Below, in pieces: positions 7,817 to 17,263 of a stretch of DNA of 64,000 bases; the stretch's first letter is position 1; each line of letters begins with the position of its first letter. Source of the DNA: Patescibacteria group bacterium UBA2772. GTDB lineage: Bacteria; Patescibacteriota; Minisyncoccia; Moranbacterales; DUUL01. The notes below the pieces were generated by a model. The model worked only from the letters and a program-made list of their open reading frames with translations. It searched no databases and was not told the DNA's origin. The stretch lies in contig DEIO01000009.1 of the NCBI GenBank assembly GCA_002352545.1, positions 115,065 through 179,064 on the forward strand, written 5' to 3'. A program made the position numbers and the translations under genes.

Positions 7817-8824
7817 TTATTTCTGAATTTTAGCTGATATCTTTTTTATAAAAAAACTTAGAAAAAAAACTTCACCAACAACTAATCCTATTTTAAAGTT
7901 TCTAGTTTCAAAAAGAAAGGAGAGAAATAAAGTGATTGATATAAACAAAAAATAAACCAGAACAATTTTTGAATCACTCCAACCAATCTCCCGGAGTTTA
8001 TAATGAAGGTGTCTTTTATCACGCTTAGTTACTGGCAATTTATTGCGCCACCTCTCGTAGATTACATGAACTGCATCTATAAGCGGAATAACTAAAACAA
8101 TAAGTGCAGTTGCTATCTTTGTACCAGCCATTATAGCAGTAACAGCAAGAAAAAAACCCATAGCATAACTTCCACTAGTACCAGCTTCTATATTGCCTTT
8201 TGGAAAATTATTCCACCAAAAACCCAACACAGCACCGATAAAGATAATGGCCAAAATTGCAATTGCTGGCTGATTTACATCCCTAGTTAAGCTTATACAC
8301 AGAAGAGAAACCCCTCCTAACATCCCAACTAGACCAGATAATCCATTAATTCCATCAATCCAGTTAATTGAATTCATAACCGAAAGAAACCAAAATAAAA
8401 TAAACAAAAAACTAAAAAAGAAGACTTCGTAACCAAAAAAATCCAACCCAAAGTCATCTAGTCGTATCACCTTTTCAAATGGACCCACAAAATAATTAAC
8501 CGAAAAACCAAAATACAGCACCAACAAAGAAACTAGTAGTATTTGAAAACTTAACTGTATTTTCCAAGAAAGATTCAAGATGTCATCAAATATACCAAAT
8601 AGCAGAATAAAAAGCATCCCAAAAGATAAACCTTTGAGTGCTAATGTAAATTCTATTTCTGGATTAAATAGAATTAATAAAACTAAAGGCAAAATTATAG
8701 AAATACCACCAGACCTCTTTAAGAAAAAAAGCTTAGAATTTTGCTTAATGATAACAAGCAAGAAAGCTAAAACAGAACCTCCAGTGACAGCTTCCAAAAA
8801 ATAAACACTCCAATCAATAAACAT
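7817..8824 (-). CDS. MraY/WecA-family glycosyl-1-phosphate transferase
   Basis: A 335-residue polytopic membrane enzyme of glycosyltransferase family 4. It would transfer a sugar-1-phosphate from a UDP-sugar to undecaprenyl phosphate, starting polysaccharide or wall-polymer synthesis. Diagnostic motifs are the cytosolic DD pair in FGIFDDI (about 76-82), the NSINWIDGINGL motif (151-162) and the C-terminal His-rich loop KRDKRHLHYKL (about 266-276), which match WecA/TagO rather than MraY. About ten hydrophobic segments are visible. The neighbouring large glycosyltransferase could act in the same envelope pathway. Confidence 0.88.
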   Translation of the reverse strand: MFIDWSVYFLEAVTGGSVLAFLLVIIKQNSKLFFLKRSGGISIILPLVLLILFNPEIEFTLALKGLSFGMLFILLFGIFDDILNLSWKIQLSFQILLVSLLVLYFGFSVNYFVGPFEKVIRLDDFGLDFFGYEVFFFSFLFILFWFLSVMNSINWIDGINGLSGLVGMLGGVSLLCISLTRDVNQPAIAILAIIFIGAVLGFWWNNFPKGNIEAGTSGSYAMGFFLAVTAIMAGTKIATALIVLVIPLIDAVHVIYERWRNKLPVTKRDKRHLHYKLREIGWSDSKIVLVYFLFISITLFLSFLFETRNFKIGLVVGEVFFLSFFIKKISAKIQK

Positions 8825-8835
8825 CTATCAAAAAT

Positions 8836-10566
8836 TTAATCCTTTTTTTTCTTATCCTTTTTTATAACTTTTTCTGTAACCCAAAATTCTCCCATATATT
8901 TACCTAGCATTATTTTTGTTTGAGCATGCACAGCTGGTGCAGCACCTAAGAAAGGAGCAATAATTGGAGCCAAAAACCACTGAAAAAACATATTTGCATA
9001 TCTTCTTCTGGAATATCTTGCTGGTTTTGGTGGCATCAGAAGAAAACTTAGAAACATTGAGACAACCAAACCAGTCGTTGCTAACGTCATAAGATATCTA
9101 GTAATATATGGCAAGTTGTGTGCCAATGTAGTTTCACTGAAACGTTCCCCTCCAAATATTAATGGTAACCAACCTAGCACTGCTAGAATAAAAGAAGCTG
9201 TAGCCCAACTATGATGACCTTCAAGCATTGTAAACATATGTTTCACCTTTTTTAGTAAGCTGATCTTCTTATTATGCATAAAAGCTCTCCCCAAAAGAGG
9301 AAGGTTTTCTATACCATATGCCCAACGATGCTTTTGTTTGTATTGATTCTTGATAGTATGCCAATAATCGTTTCCAAGTACTGCATCAAGTGAAACTGGC
9401 AAATAAATCGGCTTGACTTGATAATCACCATCAAAGTAATTATATGCCTTCCAATAAACCACAGAATCTTCAGATATAACATTTACTGGCCAATAATCTA
9501 TATCTACAATTGTTTTAAAAGCCTCTGAATGAGAAGAGAAAGTAACCATATGATCAGGTCTCATAGCTTCTACCATGTGCCAAAAAGATGAACCTGTTAC
9601 AATGATTCTAACAGGTGCAATCGTATCCCAAAGATTATTATGATACATAGGTAATGGCTGATAAGCAAAGTTCAATCTTCTTGGTTCAGTAACATAAGAA
9701 TATGTTAGTGCTGCTAAGTATTCAGGATATATTTGTGTATCACAATCAAAGTTTGATAAAACAACATTTTCTAAAGGAATCTTTTTATCATCTAAATATT
9801 TTCTTAGTTTTTTTGCAGCATATGTAGTATTGGCAGCTTTACACTTCATTTCGTTACCCTTAACTTCATGTACGGTGACAATGAAATCCATAAAAACATC
9901 CTTGTACTTATCCAGTAAAATCTTTTTCTTTATATCTCTCTTTTTCAAGTCTTCTCTTTCTTCCATCGCTAATAAAATAATAACTTTATCATTAGGATAG
10001 TTTGATTTTTTTACAGCTTCTATTGCTGGAGCAATAATCCCAGCCTCTTCATTCGCAGTTGGAAGCATGATAACATGATAAACCTCTTCCCAAGATAAAA
10101 AATGTTTTCGATTTTTTAGATCATCTTTAGCGCGCACCAAAAAATTACCTCTTTCTAAAATTTTCTGCTTAAGCTCTTTTTTTTCTATGCGATTTAACTT
10201 GCCTCTTTTTAATTCCTTCTTGAGATCTAAAATCTCTAATTTCAACTCATCAATTAAGGAATCTCCCTTAAAAATAGCTTTTAATCTATGAAACCAGTCA
10301 ATTTTTTTCCATCGTTTCAATTTACGATAAGCCAAAATTGAATAGATTGATATATAAATTGTTCTATATATCCAATAAATATCAAAAAGTATAATGAAAA
10401 TAGCAACATACACAGGAGCCATCCAAGAGAATACAAACATCCCGATTAATGTAAACCAACACAAAAAACCCGGTAAGATTTCAAAAAATCTCTGTCTTCT
10501 CCTCTCCACTTTGTCAGTAGTTTTTGGATCAGGATATGTCCAACCGCTCTTGTAACTTTGCCCCAT
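8836..10566 (-). CDS. large membrane glycosyltransferase (GT2-like)
   Basis: This protein of about 576 residues has two N-terminal membrane helices, a coiled Lys/Glu-rich linker, a GT-A domain and several C-terminal membrane helices. The GT2 signatures are MLPTANEEAGI, the metal-binding DCDTQIYPEY and a Q(x)HRW-type motif seen as YKQKHRWAYGIENLP, which is typical of processive glycosyltransferases. It probably exports or builds an envelope polysaccharide. I chose the Met at 10566 (MGQSYKSGW) because the upstream alternative at 10584 would overlap the preceding gene by 11 bases. The substrate is unknown. Confidence 0.8.
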   Translation of the reverse strand: MGQSYKSGWTYPDPKTTDKVERRRQRFFEILPGFLCWFTLIGMFVFSWMAPVYVAIFIILFDIYWIYRTIYISIYSILAYRKLKRWKKIDWFHRLKAIFKGDSLIDELKLEILDLKKELKRGKLNRIEKKELKQKILERGNFLVRAKDDLKNRKHFLSWEEVYHVIMLPTANEEAGIIAPAIEAVKKSNYPNDKVIILLAMEEREDLKKRDIKKKILLDKYKDVFMDFIVTVHEVKGNEMKCKAANTTYAAKKLRKYLDDKKIPLENVVLSNFDCDTQIYPEYLAALTYSYVTEPRRLNFAYQPLPMYHNNLWDTIAPVRIIVTGSSFWHMVEAMRPDHMVTFSSHSEAFKTIVDIDYWPVNVISEDSVVYWKAYNYFDGDYQVKPIYLPVSLDAVLGNDYWHTIKNQYKQKHRWAYGIENLPLLGRAFMHNKKISLLKKVKHMFTMLEGHHSWATASFILAVLGWLPLIFGGERFSETTLAHNLPYITRYLMTLATTGLVVSMFLSFLLMPPKPARYSRRRYANMFFQWFLAPIIAPFLGAAPAVHAQTKIMLGKYMGEFWVTEKVIKKDKKKKD

Positions 10567-10573
10567 AAAAAAA

Positions 10574-11038
10574 TTAATTAACAAATAATATCGCCATTGA
10601 ATATAAAAATATAGCCAATTGCACTAAAAATCCACCTACTATAATTAGATTACTCCCCAAAAGATTAACGTCCATCTCTTTCTCTTTTTCACATTTCCCT
10701 TTTCTATCTAAAAATCCAGAGAAATACAACAGTAGAGCTGCTAACAATATATCTAGTAAAAAAATAATAATACCTCCTATGGCAACCAAAAATAAATCAG
10801 GAAATAAATTTTCACTCGAATTCAACATTAAATCAATCCCAAGATAAGCATTATAATGTAATATAATAATTTCCTGATTGAGCTTTGTTAGTTGCCACAA
10901 TACAGCCCAAGAAGCAAAATTTAAAATCAAACCTCCATAAATAAAAAATGCAGATAATTTGTTACACCAAATTAATTCCAAGAAAATATCTTCGCAATCA
11001 TTTCCAATTTTTCCAATTCTACAAAAAAAACTTTTCAT
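10574..11038 (-). CDS. hypothetical membrane protein (154 aa)
   Basis: Three clear hydrophobic helices (about residues 29-50, 80-105 and 126-152) separated by short polar loops, with no known motif. It directly precedes, and may overlap, the large membrane glycosyltransferase gene, so it could be an accessory subunit. That is inference from position only. Confidence 0.6.
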   Translation of the reverse strand: MKSFFCRIGKIGNDCEDIFLELIWCNKLSAFFIYGGLILNFASWAVLWQLTKLNQEIIILHYNAYLGIDLMLNSSENLFPDLFLVAIGGIIIFLLDILLAALLLYFSGFLDRKGKCEKEKEMDVNLLGSNLIIVGGFLVQLAIFLYSMAILFVN

Positions 11039-11063
11039 TAAATTTCAATAGCTAACGCAATAT

Positions 11064-11678
11064 CTACAATTTCTTATTTCGCTTCATTTGCAAAACTTCC
11101 TTTTGCATGTTGTTAATAATAACCTCATGCGAAGCCTCTAATAATTCCATAACAAACTTATCAAACATATTAATTCTATACTTAAACTCCGAAGTACTCA
11201 TCAATGAATAATTTATTTCTCTTCCCATTTCTGCCTCCAAATCCTCCAATAAATGTTTTAGCTTAGCATTTGAAATCAAGTCACCGACAACTAATAAATC
11301 TGTTTTTGATTTAGAATTATCCACAAAAACACCTGATATTAAACTAAATTGCACTTCTCCTAGACCTTTTATTTTACCTAAACTTTCACATTGTGGGTAT
11401 AGATTTGACTTGACTACAACATTTTTCAGTTCTTGCACAAATGAAAAATACTTATTCAAAAAATATGTTTTTTTTGATCCCCTTGTTTGTGTACTCAAAA
11501 AACCAGCTTTAACAAGCTGTGCCAAAATTCCAGCAATCTTTCTCCCATCAACTTTATTCCTAGCAGCGACATCTTTATTTGTAAATTTCTCTTCAGAGTT
11601 CAACAAAAACATTTTAATTAGGCGCCACCTCTCCCTTGAACCAAATAAAGCCTCGAGTGAATTCTTCATCTTAATCAT
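11064..11678 (-). CDS. winged-helix transcriptional regulator with C-terminal nucleotidyltransferase-like region
   Basis: The 204-residue protein begins with an ArsR/MarR-like winged helix: LFGSRERWRLIKMFLLNSEEKFTNKDVA...VDGRKIAGILAQLVKAGFL with the wing TRGSKKTYFLN. The second half (about 100-180) contains LLVVGDL(I)...LLEDLEAEMGREINYSLMS. This resembles the degenerate nucleotidyltransferase domain found in regulators of this type in Patescibacteria. It sits between yraN and the membrane glycosyltransferase genes and may control the envelope genes downstream. Confidence 0.7.
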   Translation of the reverse strand: MIKMKNSLEALFGSRERWRLIKMFLLNSEEKFTNKDVAARNKVDGRKIAGILAQLVKAGFLSTQTRGSKKTYFLNKYFSFVQELKNVVVKSNLYPQCESLGKIKGLGEVQFSLISGVFVDNSKSKTDLLVVGDLISNAKLKHLLEDLEAEMGREINYSLMSTSEFKYRINMFDKFVMELLEASHEVIINNMQKEVLQMKRNKKL

Positions 11679-11736
11679 TGTGTCAAAAAATAATTTGTAT
11701 CATATTATTAAAACATTTAAAACACTTCATTGTCAA

Positions 11737-12117
11737 TTAAGAACGAATATACTTAATGTGTTTAATATGAAATTTCCTTTCCCTCATCTCCACTATAACT
11801 GAAATAGCATCTATTCTCCAGTTAACATCAATCAATTTATTCTCGTTTAAAAACCAGTTTATGGCTTTTTTTAAGCGTTTTATCTTTTCTTTTGTTATAC
11901 TTTCCTCTGGAACAACTAAGTCTTTATTTCCTTTTCTTGTTTTCACTTCAACAAAGACAAATTCCTCGTTTGTTTTATCTTTAGCGATTATATCAATTTC
12001 TCCAACACAATAACCTTTGCTATTTGAATAATTAAAAGCAATGATTTCAAAACCTTGTGCAACTAAATAATTAGCAGCAACCTTTTCACCAATTTCACCT
12101 ATTCTAAGCTTTTTCAT
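11737..12117 (-). CDS. yraN: YraN/UPF0102 family endonuclease-like protein
   Basis: A 126-residue protein of the UPF0102 family, which has a restriction-endonuclease-like fold. The family features are visible in order: GEIGEKVAANYLVAQGFEI, then GEIDIIAKD, then FVFVEVKTRKG. These supply the Glu/Asp/Lys residues of a PD-(D/E)xK site. The cellular role is not established; a Holliday-junction or DNA-repair function has been proposed for the family. It lies downstream of ligA-gatC-gatA on the same strand. Confidence 0.9.
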   Translation of the reverse strand: MKKLRIGEIGEKVAANYLVAQGFEIIAFNYSNSKGYCVGEIDIIAKDKTNEEFVFVEVKTRKGNKDLVVPEESITKEKIKRLKKAINWFLNENKLIDVNWRIDAISVIVEMRERKFHIKHIKYIRS

Positions 12118-12152
12118 GATCCGTTTTTAAAAATAAAAACCAAACCACTTAA

Positions 12153-13592
12153 TTATTTTAATTCCAAGGCACTTGCAATGTTGAATAATTCTTGTTCATT
12201 CCACCACCTACTAACTAATTGAAGACCTACTGGCAAATCATTTTTATCTTCTCTTACTATTCCAGCCGGAATAGAAATCGCAGGAACCATAGCAACATTA
12301 GCAGATACAGTATAAACATCTTCTAAATACATAGCTAATGGATCAGACACTTTTTCACCAATCTTAAATGCTACGTGTGGTGATGTTGGTGATAAAATCA
12401 CATCCACTTCATTGAAAACGTTGTCTAATTCCTTTTTTATGATTTCCCTAACTTGCTGAGCTTTCTTATAAAAAGCATCATAATATCCTGCGCTCAAAGC
12501 ATATGTCCCTAAGATAATTCTCCTTTTCACTTCATCACCAAAACCTGCATCTCTAGAATTTTTATATATATCCAATATTGTTTTCTTCTCAGAACCATCT
12601 TTGATTGCATCACATAAACCGAATCTCATCCCATCTAATCGAGCCATATTAGAACTAACCTCAGAAGGAACCATTAAATAGTAAACTGACATTGAATACT
12701 TTAAATGAGGCAATTCAATCTCAATGATTTCAGCACCTTGACTTTTGGCAAAATCAATACGCTTTTCGACAACGCTTCTAACTTCAGAATTCAAACCTTT
12801 CTCAAACATTTCTTTAATAATTCCAATTTTTTTGCCTTTAAGCTGGGGCTTTAAATTTTTAAAAAAGTTACCATCACCCTTATTGATTGTTGTGTTGTCT
12901 TTTTTGTCCTCACCAACAATTGAATCGAAAACTATCGCTGCATCTTCGACTGTTTTGGTTATTGGACCAATTTGGTCATAACTCGAAGCCATGGCAATAA
13001 GACCATAACGAGAGACTCTTCCATAGGTTGGTTTAAATCCAACTGTTCCACAAAAAGAAGATGGCTGTCTAATTGAACCACCAGTATCAGATCCTAAGGC
13101 CCAAACTGCCATATCAGATGCAACAGCAGCTGCAGAACCACCGGATGATCCCCCTGCTACACGAGATTCGTCATAGGGATTTCTTGTAACACCAAATGCT
13201 GAATTTTCGGTAGAAGCGCCCATGGCAAACTCATCTAAGTTTGCCCTTCCCAAAATAACAGTATTCTCCTCTCTTAGCTTTCCAACAACAGTAGCATTAT
13301 AAGGAGCAATATAATTTTCTAACATCTTGGATGCAGACGATGTTATGTGTCCCTTTGTACACATATTGTCTTTTAAAACACCTGGTATCCCAGCTAGCAT
13401 TCCTATTTTCTTACCACTTCTAACATCCTCATCAACTTTTCTTGCTTCTGACAAAGCCTCTTCTTTATAAACCTCTAAAAGAGCATTAATTCCATCATTC
13501 TTAGTATCAATTGTCTTTATATATTTTTTAGTTAATTCAAGAGAAGAAATCTCTCCGCTTTGAATTTTCTCATGAAGTTCTTTTATCATCAA
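12153..13592 (-). CDS. gatA: aspartyl/glutamyl-tRNA amidotransferase subunit A
   Basis: The 479-residue amidase subunit of GatCAB releases ammonia from glutamine to convert Glu-tRNA(Gln) (or Asp-tRNA(Asn)) to the amidated form. The amidase signature is complete: catalytic Lys in GIPGVLKDNM (about 67-76) and the Ser-cisSer pair in GGSSGGSAAAVASD with the following GSDTGGSIRQP. Length is typical. gatC lies immediately upstream, but gatB is not in this window, so the complex is encoded at two loci. Confidence 0.97.
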   Translation of the reverse strand: MMIKELHEKIQSGEISSLELTKKYIKTIDTKNDGINALLEVYKEEALSEARKVDEDVRSGKKIGMLAGIPGVLKDNMCTKGHITSSASKMLENYIAPYNATVVGKLREENTVILGRANLDEFAMGASTENSAFGVTRNPYDESRVAGGSSGGSAAAVASDMAVWALGSDTGGSIRQPSSFCGTVGFKPTYGRVSRYGLIAMASSYDQIGPITKTVEDAAIVFDSIVGEDKKDNTTINKGDGNFFKNLKPQLKGKKIGIIKEMFEKGLNSEVRSVVEKRIDFAKSQGAEIIEIELPHLKYSMSVYYLMVPSEVSSNMARLDGMRFGLCDAIKDGSEKKTILDIYKNSRDAGFGDEVKRRIILGTYALSAGYYDAFYKKAQQVREIIKKELDNVFNEVDVILSPTSPHVAFKIGEKVSDPLAMYLEDVYTVSANVAMVPAISIPAGIVREDKNDLPVGLQLVSRWWNEQELFNIASALELK

Positions 13593-13629
13593 TTTACTTG
13601 TTTAAAACTCAAAATAAAGTTTGCTTTAA

Positions 13630-13947
13630 TTATTGACTCCCACCACCTAGTGTTTCTTTTACTTTCAAACTATTTCCTTCTCTTTGAGGGAAAAGTTTCT
13701 TAATATCTTCTTTTTCCTCCTCATCAATATCACTAAGTTTATCTTCTCGAAAATTATTTTTTTCTAAGTTATAATGATCAAATTTTTGATAATTATCTAT
13801 TTTCACTTCTTCTATTTCTTTTACATAGTCCAGGATTGAGTTAAGCTCTCCTGTAAACTTTTTCTTTTCGTCTTCAGAAAGAGCAAGTCTAGCAAGTTCT
13901 GCAACATGCTCAACATCATTTTCTGAAATCAAATTCTCTTTTATCAT
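13630..13947 (-). CDS. gatC: aspartyl/glutamyl-tRNA amidotransferase subunit C
   Basis: The 105-residue GatC has the family start EHVAELARLALSEDE (about 12-26), followed by FTGELNSILDYVKEIEEV. It is a small stabilising strap between GatA and GatB. It sits between ligA and gatA on one transcript. The C-terminal FPQREGNSLKVKETL corresponds to the family FP.R.G..KVP..L block. Confidence 0.95.
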   Translation of the reverse strand: MIKENLISENDVEHVAELARLALSEDEKKKFTGELNSILDYVKEIEEVKIDNYQKFDHYNLEKNNFREDKLSDIDEEEKEDIKKLFPQREGNSLKVKETLGGGSQ

Positions 13948-13962
13948 ATCTTTATCTTAAGA

Positions 13963-16077
13963 TTATTTAGCTTCCTTAGTTTTTTGCAAGAACTCATCTT
14001 CTGTTAAAATCGTTACCTCCAGATCCTTAGCTTTTTCAAATTTTCCACCAGGATCTTTTCCAACAATTAATAAATCTGTTTTCTTACTCACAGAGGAAGA
14101 TATTTTTCCTCCCATTGTTCTTATTAAATCCTTTGCTTGGTCTCTTGTCAACTTTTTCAAAGCTCCCGTGAGTACAACTGTTTTATTTAATAAGAATAAA
14201 TTTGATATTTTATTATCATTAGTTTCATTCATAAACTCTACACCTGAATCAGAAAGTCTTTCCAAAAAATCCTTATTTTTTTCATCACCAAACCAAGCAA
14301 CTAAACTTTGTGTCATTTTTTCGCCAATTCCATCCATCTTTATAAAATCTTCTACGGTCAAAGAAATAATATAAGCTCTTAATTCTAATGGATTTTTTAT
14401 TTCTCCTAACTCACCTCCCATGAAAAGAGAATTAGATCTATTATTCTTGATACATCTTTTTATCAAAATAGCACCTTCTTCACCAAGGTGTCTGATTCCT
14501 AATGCAAACAAAAATTTTTCCAAAAAAACTTTTTTACTTTTTTCTATTGATCTAATCAAATTTTTAGCGGACTTTTCTGCGAATCTTTCTAGTACTTCAA
14601 GATCTCCTACTTTTAAAGTAAATATATCAGCAGCATCACCTATTAATCCCTCCAGAATTAACTGTTCCACAATTCTCTGACCCAAACCATCGATATTAAA
14701 TCCTTTTCTGGAAACAAAATGCGAAATTGTTTCCCTTTCTACAGCAAAACAATTCGGATTTTTACAATAATGAGCTGCACTACTACTTTTCTTTTTATCA
14801 AGGATAACTTCTCTTCTTACTGCACCTCCACAAATTGGACATTTATCTGGTATTCTAAAATCGATCTCTTTTCCAGTTCTCATTTTTTTTATAACTTCAA
14901 CAACCTCTGGAATAATATCCCCCGCTTTATGAATGATAACTGTGTCCCCAATTTTAATATCTTTCTTAATAATCTCGTCCTCGTTATGCAAAGTTGCCCT
15001 TGAGACTGTGCTTCCTGCAATCCTCACTGGTCTTAGATTTGCAACAGGGGTCAACGCCCCGGTTCTTCCAACTTGAATGGTTATATCTTCAATAACAGTA
15101 GCTGTTTTTTCAGTTGGAAATTTCCACGCAATAGCGTATCTTGGGGATTTACCTGTATACCCTAATTTATTTTGCATCTCCTTTTTATTAATCTTAATCA
15201 CAAGTCCATCTATACCATAATTTTGATCATTCCTTTTTTTAGACCATAAGCTATATTCACTAGCTATAGCCTCTAGATTATCAAAATATTTAAAATTCTT
15301 ATTAACCTTAAATCCAAGCTCTTCCAAAACCCTTAGTTGCTTCACTTGTGTATTCGGCAATTTTGCCCCTTCCTCTTTAAAAAAGTCTATGCCATAGATA
15401 TAAGAATCTAGTTTTCTTTTTGCTGCAATATTTGAGTTTAATTGTCTAATCGAACCAGCAGCAGCATTTCTTGAGTTTGCAAATTCTGCCACACCTTTTT
15501 TTCTTCTTTCTGTGTTAATTCTTTTTAGTTCATTTTCTGCCATCCAACATTCTCCAACCACAGTAATATCAATAGATTTTTGCAATCTCAAAGGAACACT
15601 CTGAATCGTTTTTATATTCTCAGTAACATCCTCCCCGATAATTCCGTCCCCCCTTGTCGCACCTCTAACAAGAACTCCTTCTTTATAATCCAGTACTATT
15701 TTTAGTCCATCAATCTTTACCTCTGTTACATATTCCAATTCGTCTTTAACTTCTTCTTTTTGTAATATCTTTAAAATTCTATCTTTCCATTCTTTAATTT
15801 CTCCAAAAGAAAAAGCATCATTCAAAGACCATTGACGTTTTTTATGCTTAACTTTTTGAAATTTATCTAAAGTCTTCCCCCCAATTCTCTGAGTCGGAGA
15901 ATCCCCCGTTTTAAGCTCAGGAAATTGTTTCTCTAAAATCCTCAACTCCTCCATTAAGGGATCATATATTTCATCAGTAACAGTTGGATCGTCTAAGACA
16001 TGATATCGATGTCTATAATCATCGATAGTAACTTTTAATTTTTCAGCTCTTTGCTTGATTTCTTTGTTTATTTTCAT
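13963..16077 (-). CDS. ligA: NAD-dependent DNA ligase
   Basis: The 704-residue ligase seals nicks in replication and repair. Domains in order are the NAD-binding Ia domain (HRYHVLDDPTVTDEIYD), the adenylation domain with the KxDG nucleophile in EVKIDGLKIVL (about 122-132), and the OB fold. A four-Cys zinc finger follows (CPICGG ... CKNPNCF), then HhH repeats (GIRHLGEEGA, MDGIGEKM) and a C-terminal BRCT domain (VLTGALKKLTRDQAKDLI ... DLLIVGKDPG). Length is normal for the family. It heads the ligA-gatC-gatA-yraN run. Confidence 0.98.
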   Translation of the reverse strand: MKINKEIKQRAEKLKVTIDDYRHRYHVLDDPTVTDEIYDPLMEELRILEKQFPELKTGDSPTQRIGGKTLDKFQKVKHKKRQWSLNDAFSFGEIKEWKDRILKILQKEEVKDELEYVTEVKIDGLKIVLDYKEGVLVRGATRGDGIIGEDVTENIKTIQSVPLRLQKSIDITVVGECWMAENELKRINTERRKKGVAEFANSRNAAAGSIRQLNSNIAAKRKLDSYIYGIDFFKEEGAKLPNTQVKQLRVLEELGFKVNKNFKYFDNLEAIASEYSLWSKKRNDQNYGIDGLVIKINKKEMQNKLGYTGKSPRYAIAWKFPTEKTATVIEDITIQVGRTGALTPVANLRPVRIAGSTVSRATLHNEDEIIKKDIKIGDTVIIHKAGDIIPEVVEVIKKMRTGKEIDFRIPDKCPICGGAVRREVILDKKKSSSAAHYCKNPNCFAVERETISHFVSRKGFNIDGLGQRIVEQLILEGLIGDAADIFTLKVGDLEVLERFAEKSAKNLIRSIEKSKKVFLEKFLFALGIRHLGEEGAILIKRCIKNNRSNSLFMGGELGEIKNPLELRAYIISLTVEDFIKMDGIGEKMTQSLVAWFGDEKNKDFLERLSDSGVEFMNETNDNKISNLFLLNKTVVLTGALKKLTRDQAKDLIRTMGGKISSSVSKKTDLLIVGKDPGGKFEKAKDLEVTILTEDEFLQKTKEAK

Positions 16078-16082
16078 ATAAA

Positions 16083-17192
16083 ATGAGAGTGGTTTTTAAA
16101 AACATTTCATTTGTTATTTTAACAGACTTAATGTTATCAATCAATTTTATATATATCAAAATAACCTTAGATAAAAGAAAAAATGAAAAACTATCTCGAA
16201 GTTCTCAATTTCAAAAAAAGGAAGAGGAAGAAAATTCACTAGAAACTGAAGAGTTATTTGAAAATGAAAGACTTGAGGCTTCAGAAATAGCCAAAACAAC
16301 AGACGACTATATCGAGATTATTCAACAACTAAAACACGTTGGCCTTTAACAGAAACAACTTACAAAAAACCAGGAACAGTTCGAATCTTAAATGGACATT
16401 TCTGATTTTCCTACAAAAAATAACACTATTGGGGATATACTTACAGTCCTTGATTTATATGACACTAAAACAGCTAAAACCAAAAAATTGGGATGATTTA
16501 TTTTTAGAAATGGCTAAAAATGATGAATTAAGCTGGGAAACAAAAAAAAGCTGGGGCTATCAGATGACGCGACTTATTCCGAAAAAGAACTTGCTGAAAA
16601 ACTTAAAACTTCTGGTTTACGTTCAAAGGATATTGTACCAATAAAAAAGGGGCTTTCTGACTATGAATTATTTTGTCTTGAAGAACAATGGGACTTATCC
16701 GGGGATAAGTCTTTAATGGAAATAATTGATCAGCATGCTCAATTTTCAGAAGAAATCCTAACAGAAGAAGGCTATGAGACTACTGGAAGACTTGTTGGCC
16801 AACATCATCATAAAAATAATCACGGAATTTCATTACCAACATTCAAAGACATTCATAATGATAGTGATCTCACAGATATTATTTCATTAGCAGATATGGA
16901 ACAAGCCTTAAAAAGTAACCGTTATTATAAAAATGCTTTTTCTGGATTAGAAACTATTACTGGACTAAAAGAAGAAATTTAGAAAAGTGGTATCGACAAA
17001 GCAATTTCATATTTTTGGATTAGAAATAAAAGAGATGACTTTCTAAACAAAACAGACTTCTCAAAGCTTACTGAGAGTGAACAAAGATCATTTCAGGTAC
17101 TTAACGAATATATAGAAAGATTTTTGAAAAAGGAATCCATAGAAGAAATCGAAGAATGGCCAAGTCTTCATTTAAAAAAAATAGCAAATTAA
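16083..17192 (+). pseudogene. decayed HD-domain (phosphohydrolase-like) gene
   Basis: Pieces of one protein lie in several plus-strand frames: 16083-16349, fragments around 16430-16560, then one long frame from about 16557 onward. The last contains SDYELFCLEEQWDLSG, EIIDQHAQFSEEILTEEGYE and LVGQHHHKNNHG. An in-frame TAG at 16980-16982 interrupts it, and the same frame then continues to TAA at 17190-17192. The His-rich helical part resembles an HD hydrolase core. Multiple frame changes plus a stop show that the gene is dead. It starts only five bases from the divergent ligA. Confidence 0.75.
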
Positions 17193-17217
17193 CAAGATCC
17201 CAGTGTTATAAATTATA

Positions 17218-17250
17218 AATACCCCGCGACACAACGTATCGCGGGGTATT
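17218..17250. terminator. bidirectional terminator, end of hydrogenase operon
   Basis: Perfect 12-bp GC-rich inverted repeat AATACCCCGCGA / TCGCGGGGTATT, just downstream of hydA on the minus strand and downstream of the plus-strand pseudogene. Confidence 0.85.
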
Positions 17251-17263
17251 ATTATTTCAAAAA

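Noticed and set aside
16339..16644. 101-aa ORF after ligA as a gene
   Set aside because: Out-of-frame piece of the decayed HD-domain gene.
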